The notes beneath the pieces were generated by a model that worked only from the letters and a program-made list of their open reading frames with translations, had not been told where the DNA came from and made no database searches. A DNA stretch of 13,525 nucleotides. It comes from JAICLL01 sp035252155. Its GTDB lineage: Bacteria > Planctomycetota > Planctomycetia > Pirellulales > JAICIG01. Below, in pieces: positions 6,567-13,520 of this stretch. The position numbers were made by a program, and so were the translations under genes. Location: contig DATFDL010000002.1 of NCBI GenBank assembly GCA_035252155.1, positions 1-13,525 of the forward strand. The letters are read 5' to 3'. How positions within the stretch are numbered: position 1 is the first letter of the stretch; each line of letters begins with the position of its first letter.

Positions 6567-6655
6567 TTTTGACTTTTTCATTTTGCATTTTGACTTTCCC
6601 TTCGCGAGACCCCAACGTCTGCGGAAAGTAAAAATGCAAAATGCAAAAGTCAAAA
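6567..6655. repeat. Long AT-rich inverted repeat after the kinase gene
   Basis: Arms 6567-6599 and 6623-6655 are reverse complements at 31 of 33 positions, with a 23-base loop. Each arm contains repeated TTTTGCATTTT-like units, which stand out in this GC-rich genome. It begins 41 bases after the kinase stop. A transcript through it would fold into a very long hairpin and could act as a terminator or processing site. It may be a member of a dispersed repeat family. Confidence 0.8.
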
Positions 6656-6674
6656 TGCAAAACGACGAAGATCA

Positions 6675-6706
6675 GGTGGGATTCGCTTCGCTCGGCCCAC
6701 CCTACG
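6675..6706 (-). repeat. Dispersed-repeat-like element (WAERSEA type)
   Basis: GGTGGG (6675-6680) and CCCACC (6696-6701) are complementary arms around an ATTCGCTTCGCTCGG core, followed by CTACG. Read on the minus strand it gives the GGGCCGAGCGAAGCGA core, which I recall as a widely dispersed intergenic repeat (often mistranslated as WAERSEA) in planctomycetes and other bacteria. It lies directly against the start of the enolase-like gene. Confidence 0.6.
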
Positions 6707-6712
6707 TATTAT
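6707..6712 (+). promoter_or_regulatory. Possible -10 element next to the repeat
   Basis: TATTAT follows the repeat core directly and lies 11 bases before the ATG at 6724. No convincing -35 is present. If it is used, the transcript would be nearly leaderless, which fits the lack of a Shine-Dalgarno before this gene. Confidence 0.25.
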
Positions 6713-6723
6713 GATTGCGTTCG

Positions 6724-7986
6724 ATGATTACTCGCATCCATGCTCGTGAGGTGCTCGATAGCCGCGGCCTGCCGACGGTGCAGGTCGAGGTGCATTGCCG
6801 CGACGGCGCCTCGGGCAGTGCCATCGTGCCGGCCGGGGCCAGCACCGGCAAGGCCGAAGCGCATGAGCTACGCGACGGCGACCCGGCGCGTTACGACGGC
6901 CGCGGCATGCTAAAAGCCGTGGCGAACGTCAACCAGGTTTTGGGGCCGGCGGTGCTCGGCCGCGATCCGCGCGAACAAGCTGCGATCGACGGCCTGCTCT
7001 GCCGGCTCGATGGCACGCCGCAAAAATCGCAATTGGGCGGCAACGCCATTCTCGGGGTCTCGCTGGCCGTGGCCCACGCCGCCGCCGCGGCCCAAAAGCT
7101 GCCGCTCTATCGCCATCTCAACCTTCTGTGGCGGCAGATTGCGGGCGAGGCCGATTGCAGGATGCCGCTGCCGATGACCAATCTGATCTCCGGCGGGCTG
7201 CACGCCGGCGGCAATTTGGACTTTCAGGATTTTTTGATCATGCCCCTCGGCGCGGAGAGCTACCGCGCGGGGCTGGAATGGATCGTGCGCGTCTATCGAC
7301 GGCTGGCGACGTTGCTCAGTGAAGCCGGCTATGAAGGGCGGCTGGTGGCCGACGAAGGCGGTCTCGGCCCGCGCCTGCCGAGCAACCGCGCCGCGATCGA
7401 ATTCATCGTGCGGGCCATTGAAGCGGCGGGACTGCGGCCGGGCGACGACGTGACCATCGCCCTCGACGTGGCGAGCACTCACTTTTACGACGGCACGCAT
7501 TATCGGCTGCAGGCCACCGGCGGCCAGCGCCTGACCAGCGGGCAAATGATCCAGCAACTCGAAGAATTGGTGGCCGCGTTTCCGATCGCCAGCATCGAGG
7601 ATGGCTTGGCCGAAGACGATTGGAGCGGCTGGCAAGAGCTGACGCGGCGGCTCGGCGAACGAGTGCGGTTGGTGGGCGACGATCTGTTCGCCACCAATCC
7701 CGAGCGCATCAAGCGGGGCATCGAGCTCGGCGCAGCCAACTCGGTGCTGATCAAGCTCAACCAGATCGGCACCTTGACGGAGACGCTCCAGGCGATGCGC
7801 GTCGCCCGTTCGGCCGGCTATGGCTGCGTCGTTTCGGCCCGTAGCGGCGAGAGCGAAGACGCCACCATCGCCGATCTGGCGGTGGCCACCGCCGCCGACC
7901 TGATCAAGATCGGCTCGATCCAACGCAGCGAGCGCTTGGCCAAATACAATCGACTCTTGGCCATTGAGGAATCACTGCACCCATGA
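6724..7986 (+). CDS. Enolase-like protein with altered active site
   Basis: This 420-residue protein matches enolase over its full length: AREVLDSRG, PAGASTG, GGNAILGVSLAVA, ALDVAST, SIEDGLAEDDW, LVGDDLFATN, KLNQIGTLTET and RSERLAKYN. By comparison with yeast enolase, the metal ligands (D248, E292, D319/D320), catalytic lysine K344, second lysine K395, E211, H160 and loop serine S40 are kept. Two usually invariant residues differ. The SHRSGE histidine is alanine (A372, in SARSGESED), and the QEF glutamate is aspartate (D169, in QDF). It may therefore be a weak enolase interconverting 2-phosphoglycerate and phosphoenolpyruvate, or a paralog acting on another phosphorylated acid. The ATG at 6724 is chosen because enolases begin at 'I..I.AREVLDSRG'; a TTG at 6715 is unlikely. 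It overlaps the MFS gene by 4 bp. Confidence 0.85.
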   Translation: MITRIHAREVLDSRGLPTVQVEVHCRDGASGSAIVPAGASTGKAEAHELRDGDPARYDGRGMLKAVANVNQVLGPAVLGRDPREQAAIDGLLCRLDGTPQKSQLGGNAILGVSLAVAHAAAAAQKLPLYRHLNLLWRQIAGEADCRMPLPMTNLISGGLHAGGNLDFQDFLIMPLGAESYRAGLEWIVRVYRRLATLLSEAGYEGRLVADEGGLGPRLPSNRAAIEFIVRAIEAAGLRPGDDVTIALDVASTHFYDGTHYRLQATGGQRLTSGQMIQQLEELVAAFPIASIEDGLAEDDWSGWQELTRRLGERVRLVGDDLFATNPERIKRGIELGAANSVLIKLNQIGTLTETLQAMRVARSAGYGCVVSARSGESEDATIADLAVATAADLIKIGSIQRSERLAKYNRLLAIEESLHP

Positions 7987-9257
7987 ACCTTGAAAGCGAG
8001 GAGGAACCTTCCGATAGCCTGGCCGCCGCGGCCCACGATCCTTACGCGGCGCTGCGGCTGCGAAACTTCCGGTTCTATCTGGCCGGCAATGTGCTGGCGA
8101 TCTTCGGCATGCAGGCCCAGACCTTGGCCGTCGGTTGGGAGCTGTACGAGCGCACGCATTCGGCGTTCGCCCTGGGCCTGGAGGGGCTGGTGCAATTTCT
8201 GCCTGTCGCGGCCCTGACGCTGCCGGCCGGGCATGAAGCCGATCGCTCGCACCGCAAAGCGATCGTGATGATCGCCATGTTCACGATGGCCTGCTGCTCG
8301 CTTGGGCTGGCCTGGATTTCGATCGCCCAGGGCGACGTGGGGCTGATCTACGTTTGCCTGCTGGCCAGCGGCGTGGCCCGCGCCTTTTTGCAGCCGGCCA
8401 AGGCCTCGCTGTTGCCGCAGATCGTGCCGCGCGAGACCTTCAGCAACGCCGTCACCTGGAACATGAACGGTTTTCAAATGGCCGCCATCACCGGCCCGGC
8501 CGTGGCGGGCCAGTTGATCGCCTATTTCAAGTCGGCCTGGGTGGTCTACGTGCTCGACGCCGCCATGACCGCGGTCTTCTTGCTGCTGCTGGCGCTGATG
8601 CACGTGCCGCGGCACCTCGGCAGCTCGGGGCCGAGCAGTCTCAACACGTTGTTGGCCGGGCTGGGCTTCGTCTGGCGAAACAAAGTGATTCTGGCGGCGA
8701 TGACGCTCGACATGTTCGCCGTGCTCCTGGGCGGCGCGGTGACGCTGCTGCCGGTCTTTGCCGAAGACATTTTGCACGTCGGTCCCGAGGGGCTTGGCTG
8801 GCTGCGCACCGCGCCGGCGATGGGCGCGCTGGTGATGGCCTTCGTCCTTGCCCATCGGCCGCCGGTCGAGCGCGCGGGCCGCACGCTGCTCTCGGTGGTC
8901 GCGGGCTTCGGCCTGGCGACGGTGGTGTTCGGCCTGTCGCGATCATACGCCCTATCGCTGGCCATGCTCTTTTTGACCGGGGCGTGCGACATCGTCAGCG
9001 TGGTCATTCGGCACACATTAGTGCAACTGCTCACGCCCGACGCCATGCGCGGCCGCGTCTCAGCGGTGAACAGCATGTTTATCGGGGCCTCGAATGAGTT
9101 GGGCGGCTTCGAGTCGGGCGTGGTGGCCGCTTGGCTGGGCGCCACCATCTCGGTGGTTTCGGGCGGAATCGGCACGCTGGCGGTGGTATTGCTCGTGGCT
9201 TACCTCTGGCCCGAGGTACGCCGCTACGGGCGATTGACGGGTGGACCAGCGACTTAA
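7983..9257 (+). CDS. MFS transporter (EntS/MFS_3-like)
   Basis: This 424-residue inner-membrane protein has about 12 predicted membrane segments. The first is at roughly 31-52 (FYLAGNVLAIFGMQAQTLAV), and a long hydrophobic run at 186-206 ends the first half. Motif A after the second helix is GHEADRSHRK (83-92). The second half contains TPDAMRGRVSAVNSMFIGAS (351-370), a segment typical of the MFS_3/enterobactin-exporter-like group, whose members are mostly proton-driven exporters. The N-terminal 20 residues are acidic and cytoplasmic. The ATG overlaps the stop of the enolase-like gene (ATGA), with GAGGA 12 bases upstream, so the two are translationally coupled. The cargo is unknown. The pairing suggests it moves a substrate or product of the enolase-like enzyme, which is inference. 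Confidence 0.88.
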   Translation: MNLESEEEPSDSLAAAAHDPYAALRLRNFRFYLAGNVLAIFGMQAQTLAVGWELYERTHSAFALGLEGLVQFLPVAALTLPAGHEADRSHRKAIVMIAMFTMACCSLGLAWISIAQGDVGLIYVCLLASGVARAFLQPAKASLLPQIVPRETFSNAVTWNMNGFQMAAITGPAVAGQLIAYFKSAWVVYVLDAAMTAVFLLLLALMHVPRHLGSSGPSSLNTLLAGLGFVWRNKVILAAMTLDMFAVLLGGAVTLLPVFAEDILHVGPEGLGWLRTAPAMGALVMAFVLAHRPPVERAGRTLLSVVAGFGLATVVFGLSRSYALSLAMLFLTGACDIVSVVIRHTLVQLLTPDAMRGRVSAVNSMFIGASNELGGFESGVVAAWLGATISVVSGGIGTLAVVLLVAYLWPEVRRYGRLTGGPAT

Positions 9258-9290
9258 CCTGGACGGCCATCATGCGTTCGACGTCTGTAG

Positions 9291-9362
9291 GGAACGCCCT
9301 CTGTGGCGTTCCGCGACGCCGACTGCGTCGGCGACGCACAGCCGAGGGCGGCTGTGCCACAT
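9291..9362. repeat. Composite hairpin repeat between convergent genes (copy 3 of AQPPSAV arm)
   Basis: Three hairpins lie in tandem: GGAACGCC/GGCGTTCC (9291-9298 with 9305-9312), CGCCGA/TCGGCG (9317-9322 with 9328-9333) and ACAGCCG/CGGCTGT (9338-9344 with 9349-9355). The last is the right arm of the repeat seen at 111-133 and 953-975, followed by the same CCACAT flank. It lies between the ends of two converging operons and could stop transcription from either side. Nothing else is seen in 9258-9426 apart from the next hairpin. Confidence 0.75.
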
Positions 9363-9380
9363 GTCGGTTCCGCAATCACC

Positions 9381-9400
9381 GGTTTTGAATGTCAAAAACC
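9381..9400 (-). terminator. AT-rich hairpin, possible end of the permease operon
   Basis: TTTTGA (9383-9388) pairs with TCAAAA (9392-9397) around ATG, extended by GG/CC with one bulged A. It lies 27 bases beyond the stop of the second permease, in the right place for a terminator on the minus strand, but it has no clear U-tract of its own. Confidence 0.3.
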
Positions 9401-9426
9401 ATCAGAGCACAGCGTAATCTGGCCAA

Positions 9427-10581
9427 TCAAAACAGGTCGGCCGGGTCGAGCGCCATCACGCGACGCATCGTCAAAAACCCCGAAACCATGCACATGGCAA
9501 TGCTCAGCAGCAACACTGTAATTGCGATGCCCAGATGCACGCTCACCAGCAATCCGGTCATTTCGGCCACCAGGTCGCAGATCAATTGGCTGATAACAAT
9601 GCCCGGCACAAATCCCAGCAACGACACCAGCAACGCCTCTTGCAACACCACGCCCACAAAATAGCGATTGCCGTATCCCATCGCCTTGAGCGTGGCGAAC
9701 TCGGGCAGGTGATCGGCGATGTCGGCGTACAAAATCTGATAGCAAATCACGGTGCCTACGATGAACCCCATCAACGTGCCGAGCCAAAAGACGTAGCCGA
9801 TCGGCGTGCTCGTCTCCCAAAACTGCCGCTCTTGCTCTTCGAACTGCCGCTTGGTGAGCACCGTGACGTCCGAGGGCAGCAGCCGCTGCAACTCGCGCTG
9901 CACCTGCGTAGGGTCGCGGCCGGGCTTGACCCGCAACACCCCCAGATCGACCTCGTCGAGCGGATCGGCGCCCACGGCCCGCTCGGGAAATAACTGCCGA
10001 TAGGTCAGGTCGCTGGTGATCAGGTTGCCGTCGTTGGTAAAGTCGGTGCCCAAGGCGAACTCGCCGATCACCTCTTCTTGCCGCTCGGCCAGTTCGATGG
10101 TCTTGCCCGGCGTCACGTCGCCGTACTGCGGCTTCGAGCGGACATCGAACAACACCTTGTCGGGAAGCTGCAACTCGCGCAGCAGGGCGTTGACCTGCGG
10201 CAGCGTGAAGACCGGATGATCGGGATCGAAGGCCAGCACGCGGATCGGCTGCCCCTCGCCCGTCTGCTTGTTTTTGACGATCGCGAACCGCGTTTCGATG
10301 TAGAGCGGGTCGGCCGCGACGACGCCGTCGCAGCCCAGGGCCTGAGTCAGCCGCCGCTTATCGAACGTCTCGCGCACCACAATGGTGTACTTCGCGGTGC
10401 TGGTGAGAAACAGGTCTGCGTTCGACTGCCGGATGACCGCCACGGTGCTGTCGAACATCGCCTGCCGAAAGCTCAGCTCCATGCTCATCAACAGCACGGC
10501 GAAGCCGATGCCCGCCAGCGCGAGGGCCAGGCGTCGCAGGTCGTGCGTCAGGTTTCGCCAGGCCAGGGGCGTGCGTCGCAT
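9427..10581 (-). CDS. DevC/FtsX-type ABC transporter permease (second of pair)
   Basis: This 384-residue inner-membrane protein has the FtsX/MacB-like layout. One helix is near the N-terminus (about 17-35), a large extracytoplasmic domain follows (about 36-258), and three helices come after (about 261-283, 307-330, 348-370). HLPEFATLKAMGYGNRYFVG (291-310) matches the conserved cytoplasmic coupling region of DevC proteins, and the end is DPADLF. DevC-type permeases work with a DevA ATPase and a DevB membrane-fusion protein to export lipids or other molecules through the envelope. Neither partner is in the window. It starts 9 bp after the first permease, with which it shares start, coupling motif and end, so the two probably arose by duplication and form a heterodimer. 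It is the last gene of the operon. No clear Shine-Dalgarno is present beyond a GAGA-type stretch. Confidence 0.87.
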   Translation of the reverse strand: MRRTPLAWRNLTHDLRRLALALAGIGFAVLLMSMELSFRQAMFDSTVAVIRQSNADLFLTSTAKYTIVVRETFDKRRLTQALGCDGVVAADPLYIETRFAIVKNKQTGEGQPIRVLAFDPDHPVFTLPQVNALLRELQLPDKVLFDVRSKPQYGDVTPGKTIELAERQEEVIGEFALGTDFTNDGNLITSDLTYRQLFPERAVGADPLDEVDLGVLRVKPGRDPTQVQRELQRLLPSDVTVLTKRQFEEQERQFWETSTPIGYVFWLGTLMGFIVGTVICYQILYADIADHLPEFATLKAMGYGNRYFVGVVLQEALLVSLLGFVPGIVISQLICDLVAEMTGLLVSVHLGIAITVLLLSIAMCMVSGFLTMRRVMALDPADLF

Positions 10582-10590
10582 CGGGTCGTC

Positions 10591-11733
10591 TCAAAAGAGG
10601 TCTGCGGGATCGGCGGCGTTGACTTTGCGCAGCGAGGCCACGGCCGACAAGGCGCACATCGCCACGCTGGCCAGCAAGATCGACAGCGACAAGCCGATGC
10701 CCAACTGCATCGGAATGTGGGCGCCCTGGGCGGTCAGCCAATAGAGAAACCGCGAGATGAGCCAGCCGGGCACAAACCCGGCCACCGCCAAAATGAGCGC
10801 CTGCACCACCACCACCCGCGCCAGCCGCCAGGCCGAGTAGCCCATCGCCTTGAGCGTGGCATATTCGGCCATGTGGTTGGTGATGTCGCTGGAAAGCACC
10901 TGGTACACAATGGCCGTGCCCACGATGAAGCCGACGGCGACGCCGAGCGTGAAAATCACTCCCACACTGGTCCGCTTCACCCAGCGCTGGCGCTCGCGGT
11001 CGATGATTTGCTCGCGGGTGTAAACATCGACGTCGGGCGGCAGCCTGCGGCGCAAGCGGTCGGCGACCACGCCGGGGTCGCTGCCCGGCGTCACGGTAAC
11101 CAGGCCCAGGCTGACTTGGCTCAGCTTGCGGTGAGGAACCAGTTCGATAAACGTACGATCGCTCACTACAATGTCGCCGTCGGCGCCAAAGCCGGTGCCC
11201 ATGGCGAACTGGCCGACGACCTCGATCTTCTTGCCGCCGACTTCCAGATACGGGTTGTCGCGCCATTGGCCGAACTGCTTGCGCGAGAAGATGTCCATGA
11301 AGACGTGGCCTTGTCCCTTCAGCGCTGTAAGGTCGCCGGTCAATTGCGGGATGCGAAACGGCCGATCCTCCAGCGGAAAGGCGATGATAAAGATGCCGCG
11401 CCGCACGGGGTTCGGCTCCGAAGGGGCGTTGTTGAGCCAAAAGTTGAAGTCGAGATAGAGCGGCCGGGCTTGGGCGACGCCCTCGACCGAGTTCGCCTGG
11501 TAGAGGCGCGTTTGGGGAAACATGCCCGCTTTGGAGATGTAGTTGTATTGCGGCGATACGAGCAGGATGTCGAAGCGAAGCTGGTCGTAGATTTGCGTGG
11601 CGGTGGCGCGCACCGAATTGAGAAAGCCCAACTGCATCAAAACGAGCACGACGGCAAAAGCGACGCCCGCCGTGGCCACCAGCGTGCGCGTCTTGTCGTG
11701 GAGCAGGTTCAGCCAGGCCAGCGGTGTTCTCAT
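10591..11733 (-). CDS. DevC/FtsX-type ABC transporter permease (first of pair)
   Basis: This 380-residue inner-membrane protein has the same plan as its neighbour: helices at about 17-37, 257-280, 305-327 and 345-367, with an extracytoplasmic domain between the first two. HMAEYATLKAMGYSAWRLAR (287-306) is the DevC coupling segment, and the protein ends DPADLF like the next permease. The ATG at 11733 is preferred over a GTG at 11742 because MRTPLAWLN lines up with MRRTPLAWRN of the second permease; the GTG start would overlap the DinB-like gene's stop. The spacing to the DinB-like stop is 5 bp, and GGAGA lies about 12 bases upstream, inside that gene. The absence of an ATPase gene means the energising subunit must be encoded elsewhere or the pair uses a shared ATPase. 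Confidence 0.87.
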   Translation of the reverse strand: MRTPLAWLNLLHDKTRTLVATAGVAFAVVLVLMQLGFLNSVRATATQIYDQLRFDILLVSPQYNYISKAGMFPQTRLYQANSVEGVAQARPLYLDFNFWLNNAPSEPNPVRRGIFIIAFPLEDRPFRIPQLTGDLTALKGQGHVFMDIFSRKQFGQWRDNPYLEVGGKKIEVVGQFAMGTGFGADGDIVVSDRTFIELVPHRKLSQVSLGLVTVTPGSDPGVVADRLRRRLPPDVDVYTREQIIDRERQRWVKRTSVGVIFTLGVAVGFIVGTAIVYQVLSSDITNHMAEYATLKAMGYSAWRLARVVVVQALILAVAGFVPGWLISRFLYWLTAQGAHIPMQLGIGLSLSILLASVAMCALSAVASLRKVNAADPADLF

Positions 11734-11738
11734 CGGTC

Positions 11739-12239
11739 TCACTCATCTCCCGATGGCCCATACATGCCGGGCACGGGGATGTCGTTCATTCGCAGATAGA
11801 CGCAGAGATGGGCACGATGGTGAATTAAATGATTGAGCACGAAACTGCGAATCACCGCCGCACGAGGCATGGTGAAGATCGGCTTGCCCCCTTGCAGCAG
11901 CGACCAAGGCGTGCCCATTTCGCTGTCTTTGGCGCCCGCCAGCGCCTTTCGCGCGGCGGCGACGTTCCGGTCGAATGTTTCGAGCATCTCCCGCCGGCTG
12001 GTTAGCTTGGGCGACTGATACTGCTCGCCCCCGGCCGGGGCGAAGTCCCAAGAAGTCTTAGTCAGCGTCCCGTCGACCCAGCCGGGGATCTCGACCAGGT
12101 GGTTGGCATTCCAGCCGATGGTGTTCGTCTTGGGATGTGCCCGCCAGTTGAGTTTGTCTTCGGGCACCCGTTCCAGCACTTTGCGGGTGTTGGCCATTTC
12201 GTGCTCGAACTCAGGCAGGATCGTCTCGGCGTACGACAT
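11739..12239 (-). CDS. DinB-family four-helix protein
   Basis: This 166-residue protein fits the DinB/YfiT-like metal-binding fold: an N-terminal helix (about 8-24), a first histidine H47 in NANHLVEIPGW, and a C-terminal helix with H137, H140, H141 and H144 in LNHLIHHRAHLCVYLR. H47, H137 and H141 are the likely metal triad. Members include thiol-dependent transferases that use bacillithiol or mycothiol and many of unknown role; the substrate cannot be told here. The ATG at 12239 is chosen because GGAG lies eight bases upstream (12247-12250 on the plus strand) and the fold starts there; an extension to 12377 is not credible. It is the first gene of a tight operon with the two permeases, an uncommon partnership. 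It lies divergent from tdh across about 213 bp. Confidence 0.82.
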   Translation of the reverse strand: MSYAETILPEFEHEMANTRKVLERVPEDKLNWRAHPKTNTIGWNANHLVEIPGWVDGTLTKTSWDFAPAGGEQYQSPKLTSRREMLETFDRNVAAARKALAGAKDSEMGTPWSLLQGGKPIFTMPRAAVIRSFVLNHLIHHRAHLCVYLRMNDIPVPGMYGPSGDE

Positions 12240-12341
12240 GGGAAGTCTCCGTTCAATAAAGTTGGCGTTGCGCGGATTTCTCATTGGACACATCCGGCTT
12301 GCTTGAGACAAGCACCTCATTGCACACACCCTACGGACTCT

Positions 12342-12369
12342 TTGTGCTCGCGGCGCATCACGGTATGCT
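12342..12369 (+). promoter_or_regulatory. Possible promoter of tdh
   Basis: TTGTGC (12342-12347), a 16-bp spacer and TATGCT (12364-12369) sit in the divergent gap before the dehydrogenase at 12453. A small GCTTG/CAAGC hairpin lies near 12301-12313. The matches to consensus are modest and the call is by pattern only. Confidence 0.3.
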
Positions 12370-12452
12370 TTCGTCATCTGTGGCTCATCGGTTGCCGGCC
12401 ACGAGGGCCGGGACTACCGGCGCGGGGGCGACCTTCTCGAAGAGTACTTTCC

Positions 12453-13493
12453 ATGAAATCGATGCGGGCCTTGGTCAAAAAGCACGCCCGGCCGGGCCTC
12501 TGGATGGACGAAGTGCCGACGCCCGAGATCGGCGTCAACGACGTGCTCATCCAGGTGCTGCGCACCGGCATCTGCGGCACCGACGTTCATATCTATAACT
12601 GGGATGCTTGGGCGCAAAAAACCATTCCCGTGCCAATGGTCGTGGGGCATGAATTCGTCGGCCGCGTCGTGGCCGCCGGCTCGAATGTGCATGATTTCCA
12701 CGAGGGAGAAATCGTCAGCGGCGAAGGGCACGTCGTCTGCGGGCGTTGCCGCAACTGCCTGGCTGGCCGCCGCCATCTGTGCAAAGACTCCAAGGGCGTG
12801 GGAGTCAATCGGCCCGGCGCGTTCGCCGAGTATCTCGCCTTGCCGATGACCAACGTCTGGGTTCACGACGACTCGATCGGCCGCGATGTGCAAGCGATTT
12901 TCGATCCGCTGGGCAACGCGGTCCACACAGCGTTAGCCTTCGACGTGCTGGGCGAAGACGTGCTGATCACTGGGGCGGGACCGATCGGCGTCATGGCCGC
13001 CGCCGTCGTGCGGCATGCCGGCGCACGGCACGTGGTGATCACCGACGTGAATCCGTATCGCCTCGAGCTGGCCCGCACGCTGGGCGTGACGTTGGCTCTC
13101 GACGTGCGCGATGAAACCATCGCCGAGGCGCAGAGAAAACTTGGCATGAAAGAGGGGTTTGACGTGGGGTTGGAAATGTCAGGAAACCCCACGGCTTTTC
13201 GCGATATGCTGGCTAACCTCTGCCACGGCGGCAAGGTGGCCATGCTCGGCATTCCCGAAAAAGAGATTTCGATCGATTGGACCACCGTCGTGTTCAACAT
13301 GTTGACCATCCGCGGCATCTATGGACGCGAGATGTACGAGACCTGGTATAAGATGACGGTGATGTTGCAATCGGGACTCGACATCAGCCCGGTGATTACG
13401 CATCGCTTCGCGGCGGAAGATTTTCAACGCGGTTTCGACGCCATGCTATCCGGTCAGTCGGGCAAGGTAATTCTGAACTGGAACGAGGGATAA
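12453..13493 (+). CDS. tdh: L-threonine 3-dehydrogenase
   Basis: This 346-residue cytosolic enzyme oxidises L-threonine with NAD+ to 2-amino-3-oxobutyrate, which glycine C-acetyltransferase (Kbl) then splits to glycine and acetyl-CoA. It belongs to the zinc medium-chain dehydrogenases and closely follows E. coli Tdh throughout. Catalytic zinc ligands are C41 and the H66-E67 pair; structural zinc cysteines are C96, C99, C102 and C110. The GAGPIG nucleotide loop is at 174-179, with D198 after the next strand favouring NAD. Signature stretches include ICGTDVHIYNWDAWAQKTIP, VSGEGHVVCGRCRNC, GVGVNRPGAFAEYL and GYGREMYETWYKM-like (IYGREMYETWYKM here). The length is near normal (E. coli 341). GAAGAG lies eight bases before ATG 12453; ATG 12462 is a plausible alternative that aligns with the E. 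coli start. Whether kbl follows cannot be seen. Confidence 0.96.
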   Translation: MKSMRALVKKHARPGLWMDEVPTPEIGVNDVLIQVLRTGICGTDVHIYNWDAWAQKTIPVPMVVGHEFVGRVVAAGSNVHDFHEGEIVSGEGHVVCGRCRNCLAGRRHLCKDSKGVGVNRPGAFAEYLALPMTNVWVHDDSIGRDVQAIFDPLGNAVHTALAFDVLGEDVLITGAGPIGVMAAAVVRHAGARHVVITDVNPYRLELARTLGVTLALDVRDETIAEAQRKLGMKEGFDVGLEMSGNPTAFRDMLANLCHGGKVAMLGIPEKEISIDWTTVVFNMLTIRGIYGREMYETWYKMTVMLQSGLDISPVITHRFAAEDFQRGFDAMLSGQSGKVILNWNEG

Positions 13494-13520
13494 GCCGATT
13501 TTGAATACCGACACGGCTTA
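13491..13520 (+). other. Inverted repeat at the tdh stop
   Basis: TAAGCCG (13491-13497, including the stop codon) is complementary to CGGCTTA (13514-13520) across a 16-base loop. It could be a weak terminator or chance. The window ends too soon to see a T-run. The final ATG at 13520-13522 could start another gene, but this cannot be judged. Confidence 0.3.

Noticed and set aside
6910..7923. 337-residue open frame antisense to the enolase-like gene
   Set aside because: It is a shadow frame; the plus strand has full-length enolase similarity.
5458..9257. Reading the kinase and enolase-like genes as the methionine salvage pathway
   Set aside because: The salvage 'enolase' step uses RuBisCO-like or HAD-type proteins, not the glycolytic enolase fold seen here, and no other salvage gene is present.
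10078..11799. 573-residue open frame antisense to both permeases
   Set aside because: It is rich in Arg, His, Gln and Gly with no recognisable domain and spans two genes that clearly encode membrane proteins on the other strand.
12240..12377. N-terminal extension of the DinB-like protein
   Set aside because: The upstream residues are basic and featureless, while GGAG stands eight bases before the ATG at 12239 and the fold begins there.
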